From Phoenix dactylifera (Eukaryota; Streptophyta; Magnoliopsida; Arecales; Arecaceae): a DNA stretch of 64,000 nucleotides. Where the stretch lies: contig NC_052409.1 in NCBI RefSeq assembly GCF_009389715.1, positions 1,776,001-1,840,000 of the forward strand, given 5' to 3'. The notes beneath the pieces were generated by a model. That model was not told the DNA's origin. It made no database searches and saw only the letters and a list, made by a program, of their open reading frames with translations. Position numbers and translations under genes: made by a program. Shown one piece after another: positions 11,971 through 23,961 of the stretch. How positions within the stretch are numbered: position 1 is the first letter of the stretch; each line of letters starts with the position of its first letter.

Positions 11971-12334
11971 CGAGGGACGGAGTGGACCATGCGGATAATA
12001 GCATAATAGCTAATCATGAAATGACACGTGGACAACAAGCGGGACATATTGTGCACCGCTCGGCCATCCGCCTACCTCTGCGGAGCGGGCATGTACAGTG
12101 TCCGTGACAGTGGCACGTGTAACTTTCACACGAGTGAATGTGGATTAATATTCTGGCTGAGCAGTGAGGGACCGAGTGGACCATGTGGAAAATAGGATGA
12201 TAGCTAATCATGAAATGACACGTGAACAATAAAATCAACATACTGTGCACCGCTCGGCTACCCGCCTACCTCTTCGGAGCGTGCATGTACAACGTCCGTG
12301 ACTTTTGGCACGTGTAACTTTCACACGAGTGAAT
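11971..12334. repeat. Two tandem units carrying paired G-boxes
   Basis: Unit 1 (11971-12139) and unit 2 (12164-12334) share GGGAC.GAGTGGACCATG, TAGCTAATCATGAAATGACA, GCACCGCTCGGC, CCGCCTACCTCT.CGGAGCG and GTAACTTTCACACGAGTGAAT in the same order. Each unit holds two CACGTG G-boxes (12025-12030 and 12114-12119; 12219-12224 and 12309-12314), about 90 bases apart. ACACGTGG and GGCACGTGT are ABRE-like cores bound by bZIP and bHLH factors. The block is 0.8-1.1 kb upstream of PP1, so it may be a distal control region or merely a repeat. Confidence 0.8.
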
Positions 12335-14489
12335 CGGTTCTCCCTAATTGGTTGGCAAACGGAATTGTATTTGAGTTTGAAAAGTGAGTATTTCAGTATT
12401 ACTATTTTGCATAAAATCAATGCATAAAGAGCATAGTTTTTAATGTTTGATTGTCATGTGTTCATTCTATCTAATGTTTTTTTTTTCTGCATTAAGAACT
12501 AGATTTTTGTGTGTCGAAATCACTTAGAACGAGAATAAAAACGTGAAGGATGGTTTGGGCACATAAAATATAATTGCATGATCATACCCTCTAGAGTAAT
12601 GTTGAAAATTGGATTGATGAGTAATACTTGCGTATGCCATGAAAAATTTAGACTTTTTTCATATTGGGCTTTTCATCTTGATTGAATTACTGGTTAATAT
12701 ATTGATTTGTATCAATATCAAGCATTCACCGATACCATATGTATATCCTTATTGCTATTAGTTATGTCAAATATTAATGAATATAATACTTTTTATTGTA
12801 TATTTGGATGATTGTGCTGAAAATTCTATTAGACTCGTAGATTGGGCCAGAACAATCAGTATTATCATAGGACTATAAGCTAGGTTAGACCTGCTAAGGT
12901 CTTTTTATGCATACCCCAAGCACAGTACAACTATTTATGCGTGCATATGTAGGCATGCTCACAGACACATGCACAACATGTCCAATTGATATTATTTATA
13001 TTTCTCATGCCAACTTAAACTATACATCGGGCTGCAAGAATTGTTGCAACTGCAGGTTAAATTTCAAGCCCAACTCCACGAGAGCAGCTAAAATAACAAT
13101 TGTTCAACATCTGAGACCTATCCACCTTTTTTTTTTCTTTCTTTCGATAAACATATTGATGTGCTTCTCTTGAAATGTACTCCAAATTCAAACTCAGGAA
13201 ATTGTACATGTTCTTGACATTTAATCCTTATCCTATAATAGTGATCATATCTGTGCCTCATCTGGATCCAGTCGCCCACTAATACTACTAACCCAAAAAG
13301 CATGTGAATAACCCCTGCCATCCTTTGCATGGCTTATTACCCCAAACTGGACAGGGGTTGTATCTTTCGTACAGAAGGACTCATGTTTTTCATGCGAATC
13401 CACTACTGGATCCCACGATAGTTGCTTCAAGATCGGTGCAGGTGGATAAATGGAAAGTTTGGAGTGATTTAAGATTTGTGTAGAGCATGATCCAATGGTC
13501 AATACTGTAAAAAAGAATCAATCACTTTTTTGCATGAACGGTACAGCTGAGACCCTCCATACCCCCACCTCTAACAAACATAGTGAAGCCTTTTTTGTCT
13601 TTCATTGTATCTGCTTCAAGTTAGTCGTTCTCTTAGGAGTCATAGCTCTCCCCGAAACCTCCAATGCCGGCTCCAAACCTTCGATGATACAAACTTGACA
13701 AGTACATCTCGATGCCTTGGCTTAAGTCACATAAGAAGCTACCGTGACATATGAATAAGTTGTTTCGCCCCGAACCTATCATCTAGTTGACACGTGAAAT
13801 GGCAAAGAAAATAAGGGATCCAGCAGTTGTAGCTTGTTTCAAATTATTTGGATGAGATTCTAGATTGTTACACAAGTCATCATCAGCTTGGCACCGTAAA
13901 CCATCACACAAGCCATGAATAGAGGAGTAGTTATTGGTTGGCCCAGGTCCACTGGTCAGCTAGTGGACCGGTCCAACCGTGAAGTGGACAAGTCCAACTG
14001 CGAAGTAACATATAGAAACATGGACCAAAAGGAAAGCCTGTATGCATTTAATACAGATTTATAGCAGTCTACTCCACCTCAAGTGAGATAGTAGTAGAAC
14101 AGGTTGATGTTGAAAGTCCGCCAGCCACAAATCTATAAAACACAAGAAGAAATATGCGTATGGTAAGGTAGTTCACAGAGCCTTGCTAGCGTTTCTTACA
14201 AGAAAATAGTCCACCATATAGCTTTGAGCTCTCGGAACATGGTTCGTCAAGTCAGGATCTCCTTGTACAATTACTGGAACTATATTGCAACCATGATACA
14301 TGAGATATAGACTCCGAGAAGCCTCTTATCTCTATACTCCAGCAATGCTCCACATGCAGCAAGGCAGCCCTTTATTCAGCGTCATTTTTAGTTGAGCGGA
14401 TCCATCGTTGAGTTGGTGGACCAGTCCAACCATCAAGTATTAAATTTTATACTAAAGATAATGAAAAATTTAGAAAAATCTAAAACAAT
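12335..14489. other. Intergenic, no supported gene
   Basis: AT-rich, with only short domain-free open frames. The segment 13930-14430 has repeated GGACCGGTCCAACC..AGTGGAC wording (13967-14000 and 14410-14430) and may be an old repeat. A MITE scrap lies at 12801-12892. Confidence 0.5.
12801..12892. repeat. Truncated MITE, same family as 36639-36976
   Basis: It begins TATTTGGATGATT, then GCTGAAAATTCTATTAG, and ends with ATAAGCTAGGTTAGACCTG. The same words occur at the left end of the fuller element near 36645-36730. Only one end is present. Confidence 0.5.
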
Positions 14490-15690
14490 AGAGTTATGGT
14501 GCAAGCGGACAAAAAAAATTATTATGGTGCTCTTATAAATTTTTATGAGTTTGATTATTATGGAAAGCTTAAGGTAGCATTATTTTGAGGTGATTGAGTG
14601 GATATAAACTCACCTAGAAGTTTGAACTAAGACACAAATGAGTTTATATTTATAAATTTTTCAATGATACATACTAGTATGTTATTGAAGGATGATCTAT
14701 TCGTTTTTACATCTCAAGCTCGATAAGTATTTTTTTTTTTGCAAGACTCAAAGGATAAGGAATGGACTGTTATCATTAAGACTAAACCTAGGTACTTGTA
14801 TGATATGGCGAAAGGGTTGGAGCAAGAGGATAATATATAAGACTTATACTCAGTGTATGCCTTGTAATATTGTCCCAACCGATAAACTAAACGCTATAAC
14901 AAGTTTGGTTAGGATGGATGTTGAAGGAGAGAAGAATAATGCTTGATTTTTATTGGTGAGAAATATTTACGCTGTATACATTGTATGAAAAATATTATCT
15001 TCTTTTATCATGTTCGTTTAATAAATATTGTTTCTTATAAGCAATTTATTTAGTATTGATTTTTATGTAACTGATTGATTTTTATTTATGCATATTAGAT
15101 AACATTATGCGCCGAGAAAAATGATTCAAAGATATAGAGTTTCAGCATTCTCAAGCTGGATCATTTTTTGATCAGTTCCTGCAGTCTCAACAGCAACACG
15201 AGCCCCAACAGCCTGATATACATGACCAGCAATACGAGCCCCAGTCTAGCATGAGCCTCCTACTGATTATCCAGGCAAGAAAGTTATTATGGATGACCTG
15301 CAGATTCAGGATAATTTAATTAAAATATTAATAGTGCTATTCCTATTATGATTTAATATATATTTATTACATGACACTTTATTTTATTTAATGCATAATT
15401 AATAGTGTTGAATATGTTTTTTGCTTTTTATGTGTTTTTCGTAGATAAAAAGAGGAGACTGGGGATGAGACAAGGACCTACTTGAGCAAGGGATCGATGT
15501 GGGGCGGCTTCGTGAGAGTGAGAGGATTGTCATCGATCTAATGCAACCAAGTGGGCAGCCCCTCAAGAGGGCTGGAAGTATATTAGAAGGTTTTCTAGGT
15601 TCGATTGCGTGGAAAGGTTAGTGTCCATTCAACTATGTTAAGTAGAATGATATGCTTCTTTCGTATAAGGTGGAGCTTCTACGAGTTGTA
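14490..15690 (+). mobile_element. Broken CACTA (En/Spm) transposon, copy 1
   Basis: The first part (14490-14940) reads, with breaks, as the DUF4216 region found at the C-terminus of CACTA TNP2 transposases: VQADKKNYYGALINFYEFDYYG, LFVFTSQA, DSKDKEWTVIIKTKPRYLYD and LNAITSLVRMDVEGE are visible. After about 15110 comes the start of a plant Ptta/En/Spm transposase-like gene (Transposase_24 family), with P..ARD, LREGERIVI, GSIAWKG and KVELLRVVQ traces. Copy 2 at 18960 matches the second part closely. The element is cut at 15690, where the PRP-bearing segment begins. Several frame breaks and stops make it dead. No terminal repeats were found. Confidence 0.8.
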
Positions 15691-16159
15691 CAAAACTCAA
15701 AATATAACATCTAACATCTAAAGCAGCATAGTACTTTTTCCATCATCGTAACGTAACTTTTATTATGGAGCTGATTTTATGATCTAGGTTAGACTTTGTT
15801 TCTGAAAAATTTTCGGGGGATGATGATGAGAAAATACTTATTGAGGTGTCTTCGTATGAGATCAAGTTGATGGTTCGACAAGTAGTCCTGCGCTTTACTA
15901 TTCTGATCAATTCGAGGGAACCAACCCACCACTTCATGCATGCCTACGAAGGGATGTATATTGAAAGAGTGATGCTCCATAACCAACTTATGATAATAAA
16001 ATTCAAAACATAACATCTAAATAGCATACAATTTTCCCATCATCATCACATATAACTTCTAATTAAACTACTGAGATGGTTGTATGGTCCCGGTCTGAAG
16101 TACGTTTCTTGTTAAAAAAAAACGATCATATCCTTTTTCGAGAACATAATCTCGCTGAA

Positions 16160-16600
16160 AGTTGCCAAATCGTCTACTTTGTAAGGGGTGGCGTGAAGAT
16201 GAGAATGCTTGGTGCCACCTTTTGAATAATGGAAGCACCTAGCTACTGCGTGGAAAAAAGAGAGAGAACGGACAGGAAGTGCTTCAACCCGTGTCCCTAG
16301 TCACACCAGGAGGGGTTTTAGCGTTGTGAGACGTCTCTGGCCCCGTCGTCCTTGCCGCACCGGGATTGGTTTCGGCAGCATCTTGATGACCGAAGTGTTG
16401 AAAGGAGGGACAGACCATTAAGTGCGGAAATTGTTGACACTACGCCATGGGAAAGCAAATCAGATAATGACCTGAAACCAGGCTACTGGAACGTACTAAA
16501 GCTACGGTTCCGTCGCCTAGCCTTCTTCGCTACCTTCGTTGCGAGGCTACTCCATTGCCTGCAGATCCAAGTCAAACGATTCTGAGCCCTGTCACGTCTA
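16160..16600 (+). other. Unrecognised segment kept in both duplication copies
   Basis: A relatively GC-rich stretch with an open frame at 16352-16585 (77 residues; begins MPHRDWFRQHLDD). The matching stretch in copy B is 25320-25781, where a longer frame of 137 residues is open. The copies share HLDD.SVERRDRP and VLKLRFRRLA, but differ by indels that alter length (for example an extra PAEPSG stretch in copy B). I recognise no domain. It may be a decayed gene fragment or non-coding DNA. Confidence 0.3.
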
Positions 16601-17206
16601 AATGTACCTGAGAAATTTGATTAGTCAAAAGAGAAATGTCGATTACTGGAAAGCCTCTTGCAATGCAGAAAACTTATTGACATTCTACATACATCTTCTC
16701 CATTAAGGGGTAAATATATTATGATATTGTTAACCTTTGTTGAATCACCAACCAGAGAGGGAAGTGCATTTATCTAATGAGGATTGCGGCCGCTGGTTTT
16801 TCTTTTCTATGGTCTTACGTACCCATCCATATGTATACTCAGGCACATTCATCACATATGTATGGCACTAGTATGACATGAATTCAGAAGATGTGATGTA
16901 TCAAGGTGTTGATAGAGGTTCTGCATCTAGGCTGGATGAGACACAAGGTTACACGTACAACTCAATTAAAATTATCCATAAAATTTGCTACCTGTCTACC
17001 GCACTAGCCCGGCACTAGATCCTTCTACAATTTTTTAAATATCCTACCGTCCACGCTTGAGACAACAAACAGCCGTCCTTTTTGACAATTTCATCCACCC
17101 TGGGACGCAAAAGTCTTGTAAACGTGCCGCTCTCAATACCATACATCCCACCACCTACCTTTCCAACTCTCATGCACCCACATATCCATGGCACGAAAAA
17201 AACGCC

Positions 17207-17214
17207 TATAAATA
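17207..17214 (+). promoter_or_regulatory. TATA box of PRP copy A
   Basis: A consensus TATAAATA ending 58 bases before the ATG at 17273, implying a leader of roughly 30-40 bases. Identical in copy B. Confidence 0.85.
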
Positions 17215-17272
17215 CCCCACCGACTCCAATTCACGGCACAAACACCCAAGAACTTCCAGACAAACAAAAGCC

Positions 17273-17653
17273 ATGGTCCCAAAATACCTTCTTCTAGCCC
17301 TTCTCGTAGGAGTGGTGGCTCTCACCACTCCCTCCGACGCTGGCCACAAGCCCCCGGAGACGAAGCCACCAACTCCTATCCACAAACCTCCAACCGGACA
17401 CAAACCCCCAACTCTTGCCGACGAGAAGAAGACGTCTGTGGACCAGCACAAGCCTCCTGCTCCTGGTGGCAAGCATCCTGGTCCTCCTGGACACAAGCCG
17501 CCTTCCCTCTCCGATGCCAAGGATACTAGCCACATCCCGGAGCCTAAGCCCAAACCATATGGGAAGCCACCGGTGCATGTGAAGCCGCCGGGACCTTACA
17601 AGCCACCTCACAAGCCACCTCACAAGCCACCGTCCACTGACCACCTGAACTAG
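17273..17653 (+). CDS. Secreted HKPP-repeat proline-rich protein, copy A
   Basis: A 126-residue protein of the repetitive proline-rich / cell-wall type. It has a clean signal peptide, MVPKYLLLALLVGVVALTTP, with likely cleavage after SDA near residue 23. The mature chain is built of HKPP, TKPP and GHKPP units spaced by short linkers (LADEKKTSVDQ, LSDAKDTS) and ends KPPHKPPHKPPSTDHLN. Such proteins are usually hydroxylated on Pro and cross-linked in walls; that is family knowledge. A longer open frame runs upstream to 17057, but the ATG at 17273 was chosen because it starts the signal peptide and lies just downstream of a TATA box. Compared with copy B it has two more HKPP-type units near the end and lacks the TNGYG insertion. 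No intron is needed. Confidence 0.86.
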   Translation: MVPKYLLLALLVGVVALTTPSDAGHKPPETKPPTPIHKPPTGHKPPTLADEKKTSVDQHKPPAPGGKHPGPPGHKPPSLSDAKDTSHIPEPKPKPYGKPPVHVKPPGPYKPPHKPPHKPPSTDHLN

Positions 17654-18304
17654 AGAGGGCTGCTGTGCTGCAGCTCGACGCATGGGGGTTGGATATCCAA
17701 ATAAGAGGCTTCCTTAGACGTTATATAAAATACACACGCGGCATGTGCCATAATTTAACGTTATGCTTTTATCTGTATGCATGACATGATTTCCTGCTAC
17801 TAGCTAGAGAGGCCTCGATCGCCATGTGTACTGCTATGTATCTGGCTTTGCTAGTACAATGAGAAACTTTGACAAGCCAATATCTTACTGGAAAATACGT
17901 AAGTAGTGCTAAATTATCTTCTTGCCAATGACTGGAGCTCTGGGCTACGTACCATTTTTTTTCATTATATAAAATAAAATCCGACAAGCGGTGCGAGGAT
18001 CCATACGAGCAAGTTCTTAACCCTATATGGGTTGCAATTAATTATACAAAACTAAAAAATCTAAATAATATTTGATTGTTCAATTTTTTTACTAGAAAAA
18101 GGTCTTGAAGTGTGATAAATGGTAATAGAATGGACTTGGCTCAAGGCCTTACTAAGATTCGGCGGGTGCTGCAGTATAATTTTTTTTAGAGAGAGAATGC
18201 TAAAACTTAAACGGAGAGGAGTATATGAGAGCTCTTGCATATATGTTTTTTAGGTCAAAAAAATCTAAAAATCGAAATAATACTTTTTCAGTTGGCCTGT
18301 TTGG
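17654..18304. other. 3' flank of PRP copy A
   Basis: Contains the PRP 3' untranslated region (AATAAGAGG near 17700 may serve as a weak poly-A signal) and AT-rich DNA. The same sequence follows copy B. No further gene is seen. Confidence 0.5.
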
Positions 18305-18700
18305 ATGAGCTCATGGGTCGCTATAAACATATTTCAACTTTTGGTGGGGTGTAGGGATATAGAGAATTTGCATGTCAATGTGACTGAGGCTGTCCCTGTT
18401 GAAAAAGTTATGAAGAGGAGGTGGTCCGTTGAGAAGGGCCCTGACTTTCGCACTGGATTGCACTCGCCGCCACTATTGCTCCTTGCCTTCGGCAGGCATC
18501 TTTGTAAGGAAGAGCCCGTCCTTCTCTTTAAACGGCTTCAATCCCGGCTTTGTGAAGTACAAGATGGAAGATTATCTCCAACAAATAAACCAACTGGGAG
18601 AAGTTGGATTATCCCACTATCTCCATCTAAGCCTCTCTGTTCTCCGAGGACTATTTTGAGAAGCTAATGAGAATCCAACAATCTTACCTAAGAAGTGATG
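18305..18700 (+). other. Unrecognised gene-like fragment, copy A
   Basis: Two overlapping frames are open here. One contains GIFVRKSPSFSLNGFNPGF followed by KYKMEDYLQQINQLGEVG, which looks protein-like, but no family is recognised. The matching stretch at 27493-27790 keeps the same frame with a few replacement changes (P to L, Q to E, L to F) and about two silent ones. That ratio does not suggest purifying selection. Probably a decayed gene fragment. Confidence 0.3.
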
Positions 18701-18959
18701 TATGTTGGATCGGACCCTCATCTTTAGTTTCTTTTCTCAATGATCTCTTCAAGGAATATTACTTTCCACCTTACCCAACAAAGAATATTCGTTGTTGTAC
18801 AGCTCAGCTCAGCACATAGAGGGAGAGAGGAAAGTCAATGAGGGGGAAAGGTCCAATGTGGCATCGGCTGCAGTCCACAATATAAACTACAGAACGTGTG
18901 TTGAGGCTAGACGCGTAGTATACCTAAGATACATGTATTTAGAGATGCAGTGTTTCATG

Positions 18960-20915
18960 ATTTTCAGGCCGGATCATCTTCTAATCAGTCCCCAAAGTCT
19001 CAGTAGTCCCACTAGGCCTAGCACCTCGACATACATGACCAGCAACTCGAACCCCAGTCCCAGTACGAGCCTCCTGTTGATTACCTAGGCAAAGAGGTTA
19101 TTATGGATGGCTTTCAGATCCAGAATAATTTAATTAAAATATCAAAAGTGTTATTCCTATTACAATTTAAATATTTTATAATATTTGACTTCATTTATTT
19201 AATACATAATTAATAGTTTTGAATATATATTTGTTTTCATGTGTTTTTCATAAATGGAAATGGGAGAGTGAGGACAAAACAGAGATCTACTCGAGCAAGA
19301 GATGTATGACAGCTTCGTGAGGGTGAGAGGATCGTCATTCGATGCAACCTAATGGGGCAGCCCAGCAAAAGCGCTGGAAGCATATTAGCAAGTTTTCTAG
19401 GATCAATTATGTGGAAAGATCACCTGTATCCGCTCAACTATACTAAGTGGAATGATATGCTTTCTTCGTATAAGGTTAAGCTTCTGCGAGTTGTATAGGT
19501 AAAAAATTAAATTTGATATTGTATGTTAATTTGCTAGATATCATAATTATATAATTTGATTTAACATTTATAATATTCTTTACTTTTGGTGTAGAGTAAG
19601 TTTGCGCTTTCTCTAGAAAGCCATGACTGGGTGCTGAAGTCCCTCAACTACAAATAGAAAAAATTTAGGGAGAAGTTGAAGATGGAGTACAGGGGAAAGG
19701 TTATGACAGAAGAATAGGTTGCTCGTAATTGTCCTCCTGTTGTATACCTTCATAAGTGGAGAAAACTTGTTCACTACTGATTTTGTAAGAGATGACAAGT
19801 TATGTGTACTCTCTTAATATCTTATATTTTATTTTTTTATTAATATAGATTGCAAATATACACATCAAATATATTACACTGTCTACCAAAATTGGTAGAG
19901 CTACATGAGCATCTTATACTGTTCCTCACACATCAAGCTCTAAGAGTTATGTAAGGTATGGAGATAAATTCATATTTTTCTTTTAAACTCTTTGGCATAT
20001 TTCAAATTCCTTGTTAGATTTATTTGTTTTATATTGAAATACTTATGCTTCTTAATAAAACTATGTATTATGTATCGTGTGCCATGTATCATGATACTTA
20101 TGAGTCTTATTAAAACTCTTTGACTTTTTTTACTTCAAATTGAAATTTTAATCTTCATATTGGACTATGTATCATGCATCATGTATCATATAATGTGTAT
20201 CATGAACCGTGTATCTTCTACCATATATCACGTACTATGGATGATGTATCATATAACATATATTTTTTGTTGTAGATGGAAGAGCATGGGAGGGAACCTG
20301 ATGAGGTAGAGTTCTACAGGATGACTCATACCCATCGAGATGGCAACTATATTTTTTCAAACATTAATATGGAACTTTTTTTTAAAATATAGGAGAAGGC
20401 TACATCCCTTATTGCAGAACGTGTTGGAGACTCATCATCATCTAGGGAGACCAGTCACGTCGAATCTTAGGTGTTCACCAAATTGATGGAACCAGAGCGT
20501 TATGGTCGATTGAGGGGTTATGACATTGGAGTTACCCTCACTCAGTTGTCTGGAGTGAACAAATATACCCATAATGTTAGATATAGTAGTAGCACTGCAG
20601 ACATCCGTAAGTTGGAGACAAAGATGGAGAAGATGGGGCAAAGAAATCAGATAGAGATATAATCTTTAATGGCTCAGCTTGACCAAATTACAATTTTGTT
20701 GCAAAGGTTTGTCTCTCCTTAGATAAATAACTATATCTATTTGAATATTTTACATAATTATTGTGCATATTTTTATATGAGCTTAATGATTTATAATACT
20801 TTGCAATTCTTGTATTCTCAACTTCTAAAGTTTTTATTTTTTTTCTTATAGATTTTTGATACTTCTAGCAATTGTAGAGATGATGATGATGATGCCATGA
20901 ACCACTAATAGCCCT
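18960..20915 (+). mobile_element. Broken CACTA (En/Spm) transposon, copy 2
   Basis: A degenerate plant Ptta/En/Spm transposase-like gene (Transposase_24 family). Recognisable blocks in order are: TYMTSNSNPSPS and IMDGFQIQ (19030-19130); LREGERIVI and GSIMWK traces (19310-19400); ESHDWVLKSLNYK (19615-19655); FREKLKMEYRGKVMTEE (19660-19715); PPVVYLHKWRKLVHY (19735-19780); EEHGREPDEVEFYRMTHTH and RDGNYI (20281-20350); ATSLIAERVGDSSSSRETSH (20400-20460); FTKLMEPERYGRLRGYDIG (20475-20535); and a C-terminal coiled region (SLMAQLDQITILLQRF) ending near MNH. Introns or AT-rich interruptions separate the blocks, and stops and shifts are numerous. It precedes copy B of the PRP unit as copy 1 precedes copy A. 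Confidence 0.82.
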
Positions 20916-21202
20916 TAGACTTTTTTTAAGAGTTTTATGTATATATTTTTATGTTTTTGGAAGCACTTTGAGTTGTAATGGATATTCAATCATGTTTGAC
21001 AACGCAAATATAATCAAATTTGATAATATAAATATTTGCTATTTTTATATATGATATATGTGTTATTATATGACTTCTGTTACGTATGTATTTAATATAT
21101 ACTTTTGTATACAGATTTTTATAATTTTTAAAATAAATTTAAAAAATACTTTATATTTAAGATACTAAAAAGCGTCACCATATTTTAAAGTTATGATAAT
21201 GG
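20916..21202. other. AT-rich flank after CACTA copy 2
   Basis: No gene. It joins the CACTA relic to the start of duplication copy B. The equivalent sequence is absent between CACTA copy 1 and duplication copy A. Confidence 0.5.
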
Positions 21203-23333
21203 AACTCAAAATATAACATCTAAATTCTAAAGCAACATAGTACTTTTCCTGTCATCGTTGCATAACTTTTATCATGGAGAAGATTTTATGATTTAGGTTA
21301 GCGGTTCTGTTCCCGAAAAATTTCCGGGGGGATGATGACGAGAATTAAAATATTGATGTCTTCGTATGAAATCAAGTTGATAATTGGACAAGTAGTCCTG
21401 CGCTTTACTAGTCTAAATTCAAGGGAACCAACCCACCACTTCATGCATGTAATGTCCGGGCCCAGAACCTACTAGGCCCAATAAGAAGTAGGCCCAGTTA
21501 GGGGTTTGGGCCCAAATTTTTACTGTGGGCAGTATTATTATAATGGTTATTATAATGGTTAAAAAAAAATAAAAAAACGAAGGGATAAGACCGACAGGGA
21601 AGGGTTACCTCACCCCCTGCTGGCAGCCGATGCCGGGCCGGAGACAAGGGGGGCGGCGGCCAGTCCCGGAGCAGGGAGGAATGGAGAGGATGGGACCTCT
21701 CAGAGGGGGGGGTCTCATCCTCTAAACAAATTATTTAAGCCTCTGCCGGCAACCCCAAGGGACAGACCCCCTAGAATACTGAACGAGAGAGTGAGAGAGC
21801 CGAAGCCTTGGAGCCGAAGGCAAAGGAGCCCTGAAGCTCCAAGAGGAAGGAGGGACTACCAGGGGGAGAACTGCCCAACGGTAACCAGCAAAAATCCAGG
21901 TAAGTGGCCCCTTTTAATAAAATTTTAGGGAGTGGGAAAACCCTCTGTGGGGTATTCTCCCCTCTGTTTCAACTATGGGACAGAGAGGAGGAGACCGGCA
22001 GAAGGGAGAAGGGTCACGGGCCGGACCCATAGACCCCGGACCGGCCTGAGAACGGCCGCGACCCAAGGCCAGGCCCGATGACCACTCGGGCCGAGCCGCC
22101 TGCAGGGCACCGCAGCCTCGGCTGCGGCTACTCTAGGGCTCGGGGGGCAGCCCCGGGCCGCCGGTCAGGTTGAGCCGGCAACCGGCGTGGCCACAAGGCC
22201 GCCAGCCCCGGCCGGACCACTGCCTCCTCTCCGGCAAGAGGCGGTGGTGCCGGAGGGAAGGATCAAAGAAAAGAAAAGGAAGAAGGGAAGAAGAAAGAAA
22301 GAGAGAGGAGGAAGAGGCCGTAGATCCGGTCGGAGGAGAAGAAGAAGGCCGGAGGACCGGCCGAAATGGCTAGGGCTTCCGATCGGAACCAAGGAGAGAG
22401 AGAAAAGGGAGAGGAGGAGGGGACTTGCCCGTGTACGGCCGTGAGCGTCGCCGGTGCGGGCTCGGCCGGGGAAGCCGAGAGCTCGGCCGCGGGCTCGGCC
22501 GGGGAAGCCGAGAGCTCGGCCGCGGGCGTTGCCGATCGCGGTCCGACCCCCTCCCCGTGAGGAGGAGACCATCGACCTCCCTTCGCCGGAGAGGAGAGGA
22601 GAGGAGGAATGGGAGATCGGGATGAAAGGAAGCTTCGGGAAGGAGAAGAAAAAAAAAAAAGAAGAAACGGTGAAGAAAAAGAAAGAAAAAGAGAAACAAA
22701 AAGAAAAGAAAAGAAAAAGAAAAGAAAAGAAAGAAAAAGAGAAGAGAAAAGAAAAGAGTGGGTTAACGGGCCGGAATCGGGTTCGGATCCGAAACCCGTT
22801 AAGCCCAATAATAAGAAATTGGTTTAGCCAATTGAAGCTGAACCCGAGCCCAATCAAATTGGGCTAAGTCTGGACAAGCCCGATTTAAACCAGGTCCGAA
22901 CCCAATTAAGCTGAGTTGGTCTCAGCAGACCTAATTGATTGTGAATCAGGCCCAATTCATGCCCAATTCAACTGACAGAAGGTCGAATTGACCTTGGGCT
23001 AACCTCGACTCAGGCCCAAATAAGCCACATTGACCAAATCAGAGGACCCAATTGGCTAGAAAAGGTTGGACCCAATTATAAACGATGCCCAATCCTTTAA
23101 TTAAAAACCCAATCAACCCATGTGGACCCAATTTGGTTTTAAATCGAACCCCAAAGGCTTCAAATTGGATTTGGGCTAAATCCTTGGATAGGACCCAAGC
23201 AAGTAAGTTCATAGTATGATGAACTAAGAGATTTTATAATAAATAAATGGGGAATAATGTAAACCCTATGATGTTGCTTTAGGTGATTAAGGATTTGTCA
23301 CCTGGACTTGAGCAATTTGGAAAGCGAATTGAT

Positions 23334-23600
23334 GTAAGTAATCTGTCTTAATCTTATCGTAGATCTTGTATTACGTTTTATAAGATGAACCAGTGTTTTT
23401 CATACAATTTGAATTGTATACATGATTTGTGAAGAAAGTAAGTAATCTACCTTAATCTTATCGTAGATCTTGTATTACGTTTTATAAGATGAACCAGTGT
23501 TTTCATACAATTTGAATTGTATACATGATTTGTGAAGAAAGTAAGTAACTTGTTTTAATCTTGTTGTGAATCGTGTATGTAAGTAGCCTGCCCTAATCTT
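23334..23600. repeat. Tandem repeats inside the LTR-ended element (about 104 bp)
   Basis: Two nearly identical units (23334-23437 and 23438-23540) start GTAAGTAATCT and include CTTATCGTAGATCTTGTATT. Two partial units follow, starting at 23541 and 23579 with GTAAGTA. Confidence 0.9.
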
Positions 23601-23961
23601 TATGGATCATACATGAAATTTAACATGTTATGCATGTACTGTAGGCTAAGAACGATATGTGTATCTGACATGCTCTAGTTACACAAGATATGATGATATA
23701 TGCTTTATATTCCGTTATGCCTACAAAATACTGGGATTGCATTACATGCTAAAATATGAGTTATGAAATATGAACATGGGTGGTACATGTCAGTCACATA
23801 ATTAATGGTTGTGCACATATTATGTTTTCATAGCTCTTGTGATACATGCAAAATGAATTGAATTCCTTATTATGATTTTTATTAGCATGAGTGTAAAGAA
23901 TGATAATGATTTGCTCTAGCTGCATATTGCTTGTAAAGGGGTACCTAAGAACTCCTATTGC

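Larger units (their letters stand above)
15694..18830. repeat. Segmental duplication, copy A (PRP unit)
   Basis: About 3.1 kb from AACTCAAAATATAACATC to GCACATAGAGGGAGAGA is repeated in the same orientation at 21203-28123, with high identity by eye along the whole length, including non-coding parts. It carries a proline-rich protein gene with its promoter and several short open frames of unknown nature. Copy B differs by two clear insertions and small indels. Confidence 0.93.

Noticed and set aside
17057-17272. N-terminal extension of PRP copy A
   Set aside because: It covers the promoter and TATA box, and the corresponding upstream sequence in copy B is not an extension of that frame.
22165-22867. 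Long open frames on both strands (up to 230 codons) inside the LTR-ended element
   Set aside because: They follow a GA-rich low-complexity stretch, overlap in several frames, and show no domain; they are composition effects.
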